DNA of 64,000 bases. Source: Oceanobacillus arenosus. GTDB taxonomy: Bacteria; Bacillota; Bacilli; Bacillales; Amphibacillaceae. The notes below the pieces were generated by a model that saw only the letters and a program-made list of their open reading frames with translations, was not told the DNA's origin and searched no databases. How positions within the stretch are numbered: the stretch's first letter is position 1; the number at the start of each line of letters is the position of its first letter. Below, one piece after another: positions 28,929-37,630 of this stretch. Position numbers and translations under genes: made by a program. The DNA lies in assembly GCF_003369575.1 (NCBI RefSeq), contig NZ_PIOC01000010.1:1-64000 (forward strand). Reading direction: 5' to 3'.

Positions 28929-29168
28929 GTGTGGTGGAATTTAGCACCAACTCTGATTGCTATCTGTTCAATTATAATCAGCATATATGTTTTTAAAATG
29001 ACGAATAATAAAAGATATTTTTGGTCTTCACTAACATTATCGGGCATTAACCTTTTAGGAGGTTGTCTTCTTGCAATTGCCATCAACTTTAAAATTGGTT
29101 TAATCTTATTAACTATTCCATTTATATTAATATTTAGGGGTTTTTATAATTATAAGAAAGCTAATTAA
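28929..29168 (+). CDS. small membrane protein, about three helices
   Basis: A 79-residue protein from a GTG with GGGAGGTGGAG upstream. Hydrophobic segments are APTLIAICSIIISIYVF, LTLSGINLLGGCLLAIAI and IGLILLTIPFILIFRGF, with a basic C-terminus. I do not recognise the family. It is one of the few undamaged genes between the integrase and the ABC operon. Confidence 0.55.
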   Translation: MWWNLAPTLIAICSIIISIYVFKMTNNKRYFWSSLTLSGINLLGGCLLAIAINFKIGLILLTIPFILIFRGFYNYKKAN

Positions 29169-29221
29169 ACATAATTTTTGAAAAAATAGACTTAAATTTA
29201 CTGGTGCTTCAACACAACGAG

Positions 29222-29248
29222 AAGATCGTCAATATAGCGGTCTTTTTT
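29222..29248 (+). terminator. terminator closing the decayed element
   Basis: AAGATCG pairs with CGGTCTT (one wobble) around a 9-base loop, then TTTT. The remaining sequence to 29505 holds only a 17-codon frame at 29409 behind GGGGAGG. Confidence 0.6.
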
Positions 29249-29505
29249 AATAACGGAGCAGTCAAGGTAATGTCTTATTATAGCCAATGGTTAGGTGAGG
29301 GAGAAGTAATTCTTATCGATTAATATTGTTCGATATTATTCGTTACTACGATTCAATGAAATAAATTTGGGATAATAAGTTAATATTTATTTGAAAGGGG
29401 AGGAAAAAATGAAACTAAGAATAGTAAAGACAAAAGTAATTTCCTCATCTTTTTCATAAAATACGTCCCCCTTCATTTTTGTATATCTCTCCACCATGGA
29501 TCAAA

Positions 29506-30780
29506 CTAATTTGACTTATATTTAAAGCAAATAAAATTAATCATCGTACATATAACACCTGCAGTCAGCGTGATGAATATTCCTGTTGTATAGGTGAAAG
29601 CCGCATTCCATGTTTGTAGTTGAATCTCATGGGTAATCACCTTGTCTATACGCAAATAACTAAATGGATTATACGGATGCTGTATTTGCATCCCAACAAA
29701 TGATAGAATGCCGATGATAATCACATTAAATATTGGTTCCTTGCTAAATTGAGAAACTAGATAATACAACGAGTAGATAAATAGGCTTGCGACAATCGTA
29801 AATAGTAGCGTCTGAGCCAAATATTCTTTTAACGCGATAAAGTGAAACGCATCGTCTTCATTTAATACCTTAGACCCGGTTGTAACACCGTCATAAACTA
29901 GAATAGGGTATTCCAGACTCCCAAAACCGCGCATGACCGTTCCCACTAATAACGGTACCCCTATCATGAATAATACAAATAAGAGAATTCCCAAGTAGCC
30001 GGTTGTGTATTTTGCAAAAAACAGCTTTGATTGGTTTAACGGCAATGCTTGGTGGAATCGTAACCCATTGTTCTTTCTCGTAGTTTCTGATGATAGTGTG
30101 TTTCCAAAAATAAAGCAACCTATCACTATCAAAATAGGAATATATAATAACTGGATTAATTGATAAATAAAGTAAACCCCTTGCTCCCCATATCTAGTTG
30201 TATATTTTTTCCATTCTTCTAGTAGTCTCCCACCAAAATCATCATATATCGTAGTCTTTACCATTGTTCCGCCATAGATATTTTGGGTGAACGGTTCAAT
30301 CTTGTGGCTGAGCAAATAGTTCATTTCCTCATAGGTTGCTCTTAGTGTGAAGTTTGATATGAGCTCACCTTCAAAACCAAACGAAGCGCCTTGCCCTGGT
30401 GGTGGATATGCGAATATTTCCAAAAAGTCTACTTGTTGTTGGATTACACGGTCCCATTCTTTATTTTCATACTCCGCTTTTTGCGCTTTCAACGTCTCAT
30501 AGCTAGAACGAGAATTTTGTTTCCTCATGGTTGCTTCTTCTATCAATTTTTCATCTTCTGTTTCCATCGCTTTATCTTTCTCTAATGCCCAGTGATCTGC
30601 GTCTTGTAATATTAGATTCAAATGAATGTCATATTGGTTTATTGCTTGGTTCCTTGCATTATCCGCCAATATAAGATTAAAAACATAGACGCCCATAACG
30701 GCCAGAATACTTAAAGCAAGAACAATCCATGTTGTCTTTTTCTTCATGATTTTCTTCCATTCAAATAAGAACATTTTCAT
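29506..30780 (-). CDS. ABC-2 type transporter permease 1
   Basis: A 424-residue membrane protein. It has one N-terminal helix (WIVLALSILAVMGVYVFNLIL), an extracytoplasmic region of about 170 residues rich in Lys/Glu, then five or six helices in the C-terminal half. This is the layout of ABC-2 permeases that couple with a single ATPase in peptide or antibiotic export. Its ATG overlaps the end of the next permease by 4 bases, so the three-gene operon (ATPase, permease 2, permease 1) is translationally coupled. No substrate can be assigned. Confidence 0.82.
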   Translation of the reverse strand: MKMFLFEWKKIMKKKTTWIVLALSILAVMGVYVFNLILADNARNQAINQYDIHLNLILQDADHWALEKDKAMETEDEKLIEEATMRKQNSRSSYETLKAQKAEYENKEWDRVIQQQVDFLEIFAYPPPGQGASFGFEGELISNFTLRATYEEMNYLLSHKIEPFTQNIYGGTMVKTTIYDDFGGRLLEEWKKYTTRYGEQGVYFIYQLIQLLYIPILIVIGCFIFGNTLSSETTRKNNGLRFHQALPLNQSKLFFAKYTTGYLGILLFVLFMIGVPLLVGTVMRGFGSLEYPILVYDGVTTGSKVLNEDDAFHFIALKEYLAQTLLFTIVASLFIYSLYYLVSQFSKEPIFNVIIIGILSFVGMQIQHPYNPFSYLRIDKVITHEIQLQTWNAAFTYTTGIFITLTAGVICTMINFICFKYKSN

Positions 30781-31895
30781 CTGCGATATTCCCTCCTTTT
30801 ACTAGCTCTTATTGCCAGCAGTAGCAATACCCCAGTAAAAACAATCATTAACAGGAAGCCTGTCCATGAGATGCCATTACTTTGCAATGTAGCGGCGTCT
30901 AGTTCTTGGTAGACCCATGGAAGGAAAGGGAAAATGATACCACTTCTAATCACGATGTAATTGCAAACAAAGAGGATGAGCAGTGTAATATGAACGACCA
31001 GTGTATTTTTTATCAAGAACGAAAGAAATACGAACAAACTCATCAGCAATAATAGATAGAAAATGCCCAAAATTATCGATTGTTGCAGGTAATCCCCAGC
31101 TGTAATGAATGCCATCTTTTCAGTAAAGAATGGATAGTCATAGGGATTCGTTTCCTCTGTTCCAAAAATCGTCGAGATTGCATACGCAGATAAGAGTGCA
31201 ATCACAAACCAACAGATACCGCTAAGCGTAATGCTTATCCATTTAGTCATTATCATTCTGACAGGAGAAACAGGAAGACCGTATGTAAGTTTAATCGTAT
31301 TGTCATCAAATTCTCTTACAATTGGCGTCCCTATAACAACGATAACAATAAAGAACCCGAATGTATTAAAAAGGTATTGCACAACCTGTTTCATGAATAC
31401 AGCCGGTTGAATAGACGCACCAAGGTCTTCTTTCGGTAGCTTTTTCTTTAACAGCTCATTATTTAGGGTGATTTCATCTTCCATCTCAACTTTCGATATT
31501 GGATACGATTTATTATCGCTCATGGTCTGATACTGCATCGCTAACGCATATACATCATTTTCTACATGTAATGCTGTGATATGCTCGTCCTCTTGAATGG
31601 CAGCCAGTAAATCTTGCAGCTTACCATTTAATTGGCTACCTAATGCAATACTTTCTTCAAGGTCTGGATTTGACCCTTCTCCAGTTTCTTTTAAAAGTTC
31701 CCGGTCTCTGCTTAAATAGCTCACAATCCATGTAGATTGACTTTGAACTGTTTCGATTTTCTCTGATTTCACAATATCCTGATATACAACATTTCGATAA
31801 AATAGACCCGCTATAATCAGCATCGTAATTACGATTAGGGCAATATATGCCTTTGATTTCCATAGTTTTTTCCATTCATATTGTATGCTTTTCAT
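30777..31895 (-). CDS. ABC-2 type transporter permease 2
   Basis: A 372-residue homologue of the gene downstream, with the same plan: one helix near residue 20 (YIALIVITMLIIAGLFY), a long external domain, and a cluster of C-terminal helices (including FGFFIVIVVIGTPIVREFDDNTIKLTYGLP, an ABC-2 permease signature). The two permeases probably form a heterodimer. It starts 3 bases after the ATPase gene. Confidence 0.83.
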   Translation of the reverse strand: MKSIQYEWKKLWKSKAYIALIVITMLIIAGLFYRNVVYQDIVKSEKIETVQSQSTWIVSYLSRDRELLKETGEGSNPDLEESIALGSQLNGKLQDLLAAIQEDEHITALHVENDVYALAMQYQTMSDNKSYPISKVEMEDEITLNNELLKKKLPKEDLGASIQPAVFMKQVVQYLFNTFGFFIVIVVIGTPIVREFDDNTIKLTYGLPVSPVRMIMTKWISITLSGICWFVIALLSAYAISTIFGTEETNPYDYPFFTEKMAFITAGDYLQQSIILGIFYLLLLMSLFVFLSFLIKNTLVVHITLLILFVCNYIVIRSGIIFPFLPWVYQELDAATLQSNGISWTGFLLMIVFTGVLLLLAIRASKRREYRR

Positions 31896-31898
31896 CGG

Positions 31899-32786
31899 CT
31901 ATTCCCGCTTGCCGAAGGTTTCTTCGTATAGTTTTTCAGAACCTGTGACTTCTTTTTGGATGTCCAATATAGAAATCCCGTTATCCTGAATCGATTTAAT
32001 ACATTTATCGATACCGCTTTCATTTATCGTCACTTTAATTGCACCATTTTCTTCTTGAATGGAATAACCGGAAGCCATTAGCAATTGCTTACCCGACAAC
32101 TTATCCGATAGTTTAAATATATAATGGGTTTCCATATGATTTTCTCTATCTACTTCGATTATCTTTCCATTCTTTAAAAAGAGGATTTGATTCGTAACAC
32201 GATCAATTTCCGCCAAGTTATGGGAAGAAAGAATAATCGTCGTTCCTTGCTTCTCTAAATCCAGTAAAATCTTACGCACGAGAATCGCACTGGAAGGGTC
32301 GAGTCCTGTTAATGGTTCATCCATAAATAGGAGCTTTGGTTGATTCACAATAGAAATGGCTAAGAGCAAGTGCTGCTTCATACCAAGGGAGTAATCTCCA
32401 ACCTTTTTTTCTAAATATCCAGTCATACCAACATACGCCGCAACTTCTTTAATACGTTTTTTCGGTAAGCCATGCACATCACACACATATTTCAGGTGGT
32501 CATACCCTGATAAATAATGAAAAAGCACTGTGTTATCTTGCAGAAAGGAAACGTGTTTAAATACGGTATAGTTGTCATTGGGTTGGCCAAGCAATTCGAC
32601 CTTTCCAGAATTAAACGGGATAATGTTACAAATGCCGTTCAAAAGTGTTGTTTTTCCAACACCATTCGGACCGACTAACGCCCATATGCCGGGTTCGTCT
32701 ATTACGAGACTCACATCATCAATTACTTGTGCCGTTTTGTATTTTTTATTTACATGCTGTAATTCGAGAATAGCTATTTTGGTCAC
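31899..32786 (-). CDS. ABC transporter ATP-binding protein
   Basis: A 295-residue ATPase. Walker A is GPNGVGKTTLL (about residues 38-48), the signature is YSLGMKQHLLLAISI (the LSGGQ serine context replaced by SLGM, common in this group), and Walker B is LLFMDEPLTGLDP with SSHNLAEI as H-loop. It is first in the operon with the two permeases and no sensor kinase nearby. ABC-2 exporters of this build often give bacitracin, lantibiotic or bacteriocin immunity; that is only inference. Confidence 0.88.
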   Translation of the reverse strand: MTKIAILELQHVNKKYKTAQVIDDVSLVIDEPGIWALVGPNGVGKTTLLNGICNIIPFNSGKVELLGQPNDNYTVFKHVSFLQDNTVLFHYLSGYDHLKYVCDVHGLPKKRIKEVAAYVGMTGYLEKKVGDYSLGMKQHLLLAISIVNQPKLLFMDEPLTGLDPSSAILVRKILLDLEKQGTTIILSSHNLAEIDRVTNQILFLKNGKIIEVDRENHMETHYIFKLSDKLSGKQLLMASGYSIQEENGAIKVTINESGIDKCIKSIQDNGISILDIQKEVTGSEKLYEETFGKRE

Positions 32787-33004
32787 CTCATTCGGGTTCT
32801 AAGAATAGGTAAATAACGAGGACAATCTTTGCCATTTAATAAAAAGTCACTCGATTTATAATTTTGGAAAATTTTAACAGTATAAAGTCATCCTAACATA
32901 ATAATTGTCGATTATTATGCGTATTCGTTCGACAAATAGTGTGCCCGTTCGACAAATGAGGAAAACCCATGCGGGCGAGTTCTATTTGCCATAATACGAA
33001 TAAA

Positions 33005-33031
33005 ACCCCACAAAGATTATCTTTGTGGGGT
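33005..33031. terminator. hairpin in the gap upstream of the ABC operon
   Basis: ACCCCACAAAGA and TCTTTGTGGGGT form a perfect 12-bp stem with a 3-base loop. Just upstream, CGTTCGACAAAT occurs twice (near 32927 and 32947). The rest of the 620-bp gap (32787-33408) has only the doubtful short frame listed next. Confidence 0.55.
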
Positions 33032-33219
33032 TCTGTTTGACATAATGCGTCACGAATGACGAGTCGAAAGCGTGCTGCGGGATGCCTCTGGTCGGTGGTA
33101 TTTAAGAATCGCAACAATTTCCGCCAGGTGTTTAAATCGTAGCGGGAGTCGCACTGTTTGCTGGTTCTATAGCCGTAGTTTCAAAGTTTAATAAATATAG
33201 ATAAAGTAAATTAGTTGCT

Positions 33220-33396
33220 GTGACTCGCAAGCGCCCCAGTTCATCCGTTGAAGTCAAAATCAAACGAGTCGATATCGAAGTAAATAACCAAAAGAAACGA
33301 ATGAATATCTACTCCCATTATAACAATTTGATGTCTGGATTAACAGGGCCTGGCGATACGACGATCCGTACAGGAAACCGAACTGCGCTCTGTTAA
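33220..33396 (+). CDS. doubtful 58-codon frame
   Basis: The frame runs from GTG and reads VTRKRPSSSVEVKIKRVDI, then MNIYSHYNNLMSGLTGPGD, ending at 33396. Composition looks protein-like, but there is no ribosome site and no family I know. It may be a fragment of a lost gene. Confidence 0.25.
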   Translation: MTRKRPSSSVEVKIKRVDIEVNNQKKRMNIYSHYNNLMSGLTGPGDTTIRTGNRTALC

Positions 33397-33408
33397 AAGG
33401 TTGCGGGG

Positions 33409-33714
33409 CTATCTAATAAAAACGTCGTAAAAGAATGGTATGCCTACATCCAGGTATAAGTAAGCAATGACGACAAACAGGACGGTTCCGGCTATTGGTA
33501 CAAACCATTTTCTTTTCTTGAATTGGAGCCAGTAATTGATTGCCCACACTACTGTTAGGAAAACAATGGAAATGATTGCAACCATATCAGATGTGGGGGT
33601 TTTGTTTGGGCTAATATTTACGACAAAGAAAAACGCGAGAATGCCGATAGCTCCGAGTATGACTAAATTAACAACATGTACGACAATATTATAAATGCTA
33701 AGATTGTTTTTCAT
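33409..33714 (-). CDS. three-helix membrane protein, uncharacterised
   Basis: A 101-residue protein starting at the ATG at 33714, with GGTGGAG 7 bases upstream; an in-frame start 69 bases earlier adds a soluble stretch without support. Helices are IVVHVVNLVILGAIGILAFFFV, MVAIISIVFLTVVWAINYW and FVPIAGTVLFVVIAYLYL. No family recognised. It is a lone gene. Confidence 0.6.
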   Translation of the reverse strand: MKNNLSIYNIVVHVVNLVILGAIGILAFFFVVNISPNKTPTSDMVAIISIVFLTVVWAINYWLQFKKRKWFVPIAGTVLFVVIAYLYLDVGIPFFYDVFIR

Positions 33715-33830
33715 TAAATCTCCACCCTCGTAATTTGTAGTGTAATCCCTTACAAATATACTATAGTTACCCTGTGTGAACAACAGAAAATTATACTAGA
33801 ATTGACTGTATTTATTATCAAACACAAAAA

Positions 33831-33853
33831 TACCCCGCATAAAATGCGGGGTA
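33831..33853 (-). terminator. terminator of the 33-residue gene
   Basis: TACCCCGCAT and ATGCGGGGTA form a 10-bp stem with a 3-base loop, followed by TTTTTGTGTT on the minus strand. Confidence 0.75.
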
Positions 33854-33869
33854 CTATTGATTTAGTTAG

Positions 33870-33971
33870 TTAGCTTTTCTTTTTCTTTACAAGATAAAAT
33901 ATCAAGTATCCTATAGCTACGATAACCACTAAAAATATTATTTGAGAAACAAATGAGCCTAGATCAAACAT
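33870..33971 (-). CDS. 33-residue single-helix membrane peptide
   Basis: The ATG has a perfect AAAAGGAGG site and the gene has its own terminator 17 bases after the stop. The peptide is one hydrophobic segment (FVSQIIFLVVIVAIGYLIFYLV) ending in KKKKS. Signals this strong argue for real expression. It may be a small regulatory or toxin-like membrane peptide; the family is unknown. Confidence 0.55.
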   Translation of the reverse strand: MFDLGSFVSQIIFLVVIVAIGYLIFYLVKKKKS

Positions 33972-33993
33972 AACCATTACCTCCTTTTAAATA

Positions 33994-34371
33994 TCAACCC
34001 TCTGAGGTATTTAAAATCACAAATTGGATTGATGTACTACCAGTAATCTTTGTAATTTGTATCTTTGTTCTTAAAGTGAAATCATGTGTAAACCCAATAG
34101 GCATACCCCCAATTACTACCCCATTAGTTTTCCTAAAATTTCCTTTAGACTCTACTGACTTAGCTTTATTTTTAACAATAGAAGTTCCGTTTAAAGTTAA
34201 TGAAGTTGGTGCGTATGCCTTACTACCTGCATTATCCGTATCGGTAATTGTAATAGTAGTTGGGTAAACAGTAAATTTAGTAATAAGTACCGCCCTAGCA
34301 GCTAAGTAAATACCCCAAAATCCTACTTTATTAGTAGTACTCAAATTTGAACCAACTTTAGCTGAAGCCAT
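33994..34371 (-). CDS. uncharacterised beta-rich protein, start uncertain
   Basis: The 125-residue frame from the ATG at 34371 is rich in Thr, Ile and Val (KFTVYPTTITITDTDNAG, then LTLNGTSIVKNK), suggesting beta structure, with one possible hydrophobic segment near residue 20. The frame stays open upstream to about 34449 (TVFESITELDDDTEQPTYAP) without a normal start, so either a rare start is used or the gene lost its 5' end. There is no ribosome site before the ATG. Function unknown. Confidence 0.4.
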   Translation of the reverse strand: MASAKVGSNLSTTNKVGFWGIYLAARAVLITKFTVYPTTITITDTDNAGSKAYAPTSLTLNGTSIVKNKAKSVESKGNFRKTNGVVIGGMPIGFTHDFTLRTKIQITKITGSTSIQFVILNTSEG

Positions 34372-34455
34372 AGGTGCATAAGTTGGTTGTTCTGTATCGT
34401 CATCGAGCTCGGTTATACTTTCAAAGACTGTGCGCGTATTTTCCAGAATTGGGCC

Positions 34456-34977
34456 TTATTCCGTTGCTATATTGTGCTGGTTGAAATAATTGCGAAGTAA
34501 TGCATTATATTCTTGGGTTTCTTCTTCCGACATATTGTACGGGTTCTTTTTAATAGTGATAACATGGATGTCAGACATGTATAATAAATACCTCGCTTCA
34601 TCCTCGCTTACTAATTTTATTTCATTCCATTCTAACTTATTGGTGGAGTTCTTTAATTCCCTCACCAAACCATTTTCTGAAACCGTTAAGGTACATGCAC
34701 TATTCATCATAGAAGGATTATTTTTAGCTAACCTTTTGGCTTGATTGATTTGTGCTTTTTTAAAGATATAGTTGTATGAAACATAAAAAAAACCGGCTGA
34801 TACAATCGCAAGCGTTATAAAATTCACTTTGAATACTAACATATTAAAAATCAACAAGGCTATAGAAGCAACAATGCTAATTGCTAATCTATTCCATCTT
34901 TGAAACTTCGATTTCGTAGCCAGAAAAGATTGAACGGCTATGACGTCATCCAAGTCGATTTTAAATTTGGCAATCAA
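34456..34977 (-). CDS. YcxB-like membrane protein
   Basis: A 173-residue protein. Two adjacent helices lie at about residues 30-70 (LAISIVASIALLIFNMLVF and FITLAIVSAGFFYVSYNYIF). A cytoplasmic domain with LTVSENGLVRELKNSTNKLEWNEI follows, the beta-sandwich pattern of the YcxB-like C-terminal (PH-like) domain. The function of the family is not established. Confidence 0.7.
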   Translation of the reverse strand: MIAKFKIDLDDVIAVQSFLATKSKFQRWNRLAISIVASIALLIFNMLVFKVNFITLAIVSAGFFYVSYNYIFKKAQINQAKRLAKNNPSMMNSACTLTVSENGLVRELKNSTNKLEWNEIKLVSEDEARYLLYMSDIHVITIKKNPYNMSEEETQEYNALLRNYFNQHNIATE

Positions 34978-35063
34978 GTTATACCCTCCATTTCCATCAC
35001 ATTAATTGGTACGATACTGATATTTTACTATTTATATAAAGAAGGGGATACTATAAGGCGTTA

Positions 35064-35089
35064 AAAGGAGCGGTTTTATCCGCTTCCTT
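35064..35089 (-). terminator. terminator of the sigma/anti-sigma operon
   Basis: On the minus strand AAGGAAGCGG pairs with CCGCTCCTT (one bulge), followed by TTTT. It lies just after the anti-sigma stop codon. Confidence 0.65.
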
Positions 35090-35093
35090 ATTT

Positions 35094-36509
35094 TTAATAC
35101 CATTCAATCGAATCTATAAAATAATTTAACCTAGCAATTAAATAACCACCGTTATAATCCTTCGAATCCGCATGTTTATGCTTGAAATACCACTCTCCAT
35201 TAGCTTCGAAGAACTCGAAGAAACCATCGATGCTGCTACCGCTAACCTCACCTGCATTTGCAGAGCTATACGAATAATGGGGAAATTTGTCACCCGCTAT
35301 TTCAGGTGGAGAAAAAGCAGGGTCAATGCCAAATGCTTCAAACATAATTTCTTTGGCGTCTTCGAGAGGGAATCCATCTTTGAGTTTGCCGAACGAATAA
35401 AAACTGTATTTGGAAATGCTTGGATTGGTAAAATGCCATTCGGTAAAGAGTTCATGTTCGTTTTGCTGAATCTCTGTACCTTTGGGAAGATAGCTGGTCA
35501 TATTTAGTTCCTCATTTTCATACAATTCCATTTCAACTTTATCCGGTCTGGCGACTGCACCTATTGGTAACAGAACCGTTTTCGCAATCGGTCTGTTGAA
35601 TTCTGGATGCGGTCCACCTTCTGAACCTGGCCAAATAAGCGATTGATGGATTCTCATCGTTACGAAAAGATGTATTGGCAAGTTCCAGCTCTCCTCATCC
35701 TTTAGTGATAACTCGGAAGTGAAAATCATCTGATAGCCAAATAACTCAGAAGTATACAGTTCCATGAATTTCCCGTTTGCTTCATCAACAAATGCGGTCA
35801 TCTCTGCATTTTCTATTTCAAACGGAAACACATTATTGTAATTAAAAGGGACCAGATCGTTTGACTTTAATTCGTCAACAAGCTCATCAACCGGGATCGA
35901 AATTTGCTCAGTTTCGGCAAAATTTGCCGTTAGCTCATGGAGATGGGTATTAAATACTTCCGGATCATCTTTTTGAAACAGAACGAGATTCATTTGTTCA
36001 CCATCTGTCCCGGTTATATGGGTCGAATAAGTATCCTCATCCTCTATTTCATCAACTGTCCAATCCTTCGGGAGATAAATTTCTAAATCATCGTTAAAAA
36101 TCCCCATTGGCTGAAATGCTGCCCAATCTTCAAATTCTAATGGGTGCCTATTCCATATCTTTTCTTTTACATTGCTGGTATCTCCTGTTTGCTTATCGGT
36201 CACAGCATGTATGCTCTGCGGGCCTTGATTGCTGCCATTTTCTTGGATGTTCATATCATTATGTCCACCAAAAATTCCTGTACTGAAAGCTAACACAGTC
36301 ACAATTCCCGCCACCGCAACAGTGGAAGAAAGACCCATTACACGTTTCTTAAATCGATTTCTTTTTTTATGGGTAGACCTGTTATCTTCTAAGCCGTCCT
36401 GAAACGCGCGAAGGCTTTTTTCCTTTGCCTCCGGTGAGGCTTTCACTGTTTGTTTTTTATCAAAGACTTTGGCTAATACATCCTTCTCCCGTTCACGTTT
36501 AGTCATCAA
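35094..36509 (-). CDS. probable ECF anti-sigma factor, single membrane helix
   Basis: A 471-residue protein. A basic cytoplasmic N-terminus of about 55 residues (KRFKKRV before the helix) and one membrane helix (LSSTVAVAGIVTVLAFSTGIF, about 58-78) precede a 390-residue extracytoplasmic acidic domain. It overlaps the sigma gene by 11 bases, so the two are coupled. There is no zinc-binding HxxxCxxC motif, so this is not a ZAS-type anti-sigma; the role is inferred from position and topology. The large external domain is probably the sensor. Confidence 0.7.
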   Translation of the reverse strand: MMTKREREKDVLAKVFDKKQTVKASPEAKEKSLRAFQDGLEDNRSTHKKRNRFKKRVMGLSSTVAVAGIVTVLAFSTGIFGGHNDMNIQENGSNQGPQSIHAVTDKQTGDTSNVKEKIWNRHPLEFEDWAAFQPMGIFNDDLEIYLPKDWTVDEIEDEDTYSTHITGTDGEQMNLVLFQKDDPEVFNTHLHELTANFAETEQISIPVDELVDELKSNDLVPFNYNNVFPFEIENAEMTAFVDEANGKFMELYTSELFGYQMIFTSELSLKDEESWNLPIHLFVTMRIHQSLIWPGSEGGPHPEFNRPIAKTVLLPIGAVARPDKVEMELYENEELNMTSYLPKGTEIQQNEHELFTEWHFTNPSISKYSFYSFGKLKDGFPLEDAKEIMFEAFGIDPAFSPPEIAGDKFPHYSYSSANAGEVSGSSIDGFFEFFEANGEWYFKHKHADSKDYNGGYLIARLNYFIDSIEWY

Positions 36510-37053
36510 CTGCCACCTCCATGTTTATTTGTTCCGATAATGCTCGTCTTGCCCGAAGCTGCATTGCCTTTACGGATAGGACTGTTTTTCCCATGGCGTC
36601 TGCTGTTTCTTGTAGTGTAAAGTCTTCGATAAACCGCAAGTGTAGCACCATTTGATAATGTTCCGGTAATTTATCGATTGCCCGCATGACTTCCATCATA
36701 TGCAAGTTTTGGAGCACCGTATGCTCCACGGATGCTGCTTCACCTAATGATTCGATACTGTTTTCCTCGATGGTCGTATTCTTGCGTTTATCTTTATTTT
36801 TTCGGTAATAATCAATCACGACGTTCCTGGCAATCTTGAAAATCCACGTCTTAAACGAGGACTTTCCTTCGAATTGATGCAGTCGCTTTGCTGTTTTAAA
36901 GAACACGTCCTGCAACAACTCCTCGGCGTCATGATAGTCGTTCGTCTGGTGATAAATATAATTGAAAATGCGGTCCACATACCTGCGATGCAATTCTTCC
37001 ATGGCGCGATAATCATTGTTAAGGATTTGTCGTATCAGTTCACGATCTTCCAT
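36499..37053 (-). CDS. ECF RNA polymerase sigma factor
   Basis: A 184-residue sigma-70 family ECF factor. Region 2 includes FNYIYHQTNDYHDAEELLQDVFFKTAKRL and TWIFKIARNVVIDYYRK. Region 4 includes LPEHYQMVLHLRFIEDFTLQETADAMGKTVLSVKAM. It has no extra domains. It is cotranscribed with the membrane anti-sigma partner downstream. A matching ECF-like promoter lies 32 bases upstream, so autoregulation is likely. The signal it answers to is unknown. Confidence 0.92.
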   Translation of the reverse strand: MEDRELIRQILNNDYRAMEELHRRYVDRIFNYIYHQTNDYHDAEELLQDVFFKTAKRLHQFEGKSSFKTWIFKIARNVVIDYYRKNKDKRKNTTIEENSIESLGEAASVEHTVLQNLHMMEVMRAIDKLPEHYQMVLHLRFIEDFTLQETADAMGKTVLSVKAMQLRARRALSEQINMEVAVDD

Positions 37054-37084
37054 GAATGCTCCCCCTATTCTGCCCTTATCATTA

Positions 37085-37113
37085 TAGACGAGAAGTTTTA
37101 TGAAAAGATTCCC
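37085..37113 (-). promoter_or_regulatory. candidate ECF promoter of the sigma operon
   Basis: On the minus strand GGGAATC and CGTCTA are spaced by 16 bases. This resembles ECF promoters (AAC-like -35, CGTC -10), although the -35 is GAATC rather than GAAAC. Confidence 0.45.
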
Positions 37114-37479
37114 AAATGTAGTAAAATTTTATCAAGTAATTTGATTTCCGCTATTGGGTGCAACCTAAATAAGTAAAAGATGTATTCCTAAAAAAGGATA
37201 TACACTTTTATTGTAGAAATTGTTCCGTTCTTTGAGATACTGTGAGCTCTGTGTAAATCCGAATTGAACCTTCCATGTGACAAGGCAGTTTGCTTGAATA
37301 CATTTGCCACTCTCTCAACTTCTTTTTTTGTGATTCATTTGTATAAAGAGGGAATAGTTTACGAATAGTCAAAACTTGATATTTATTTGTTTAAAAAACT
37401 TAAGGTAAGGTGAAAATACCTCATAGGTATTGTTCCGTATATTTTTAGTGAAAATGTAGTATGATGGTAGTAGAAAATC

Positions 37480-37630
37480 ATATGGTCACAGCGGGAACTG
37501 TGGTCGATAGATCCCCATTCTTCTGGAAGGGGATTGGCGTTATCTAGTCTAAAAGGAAAAATAGCCCTTACCCATTGCAGACAGGGGGGCTATTTTTTTG
37601 CGTTCAAAATAAAGACGACTGCGATTAGCT
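37480..37630. ncRNA. type I toxin-antitoxin remnant: antisense RNA with broken holin-like toxin
   Basis: On the minus strand, codons at 37628-37590 read LIAVVFILNAKK and stop, the C-terminus of the small holin-like membrane toxins of Bacillus. The upstream half has stops, so the toxin is dead. On the plus strand a transcript-like segment begins after TATGAT (37461) and ends in a hairpin, ATAGCCC to GGGCTAT, followed by seven T (37591-37598); it would be antisense to the toxin mRNA's 3' part. I recognise the sequence type from memory only. Confidence 0.5.

Noticed and set aside
37441-37600. Riboswitch reading of the structured segment near 37.5 kb
   Set aside because: No downstream gene within reach on the plus strand, and the sequence matches the antisense part of a known toxin-antitoxin type better.
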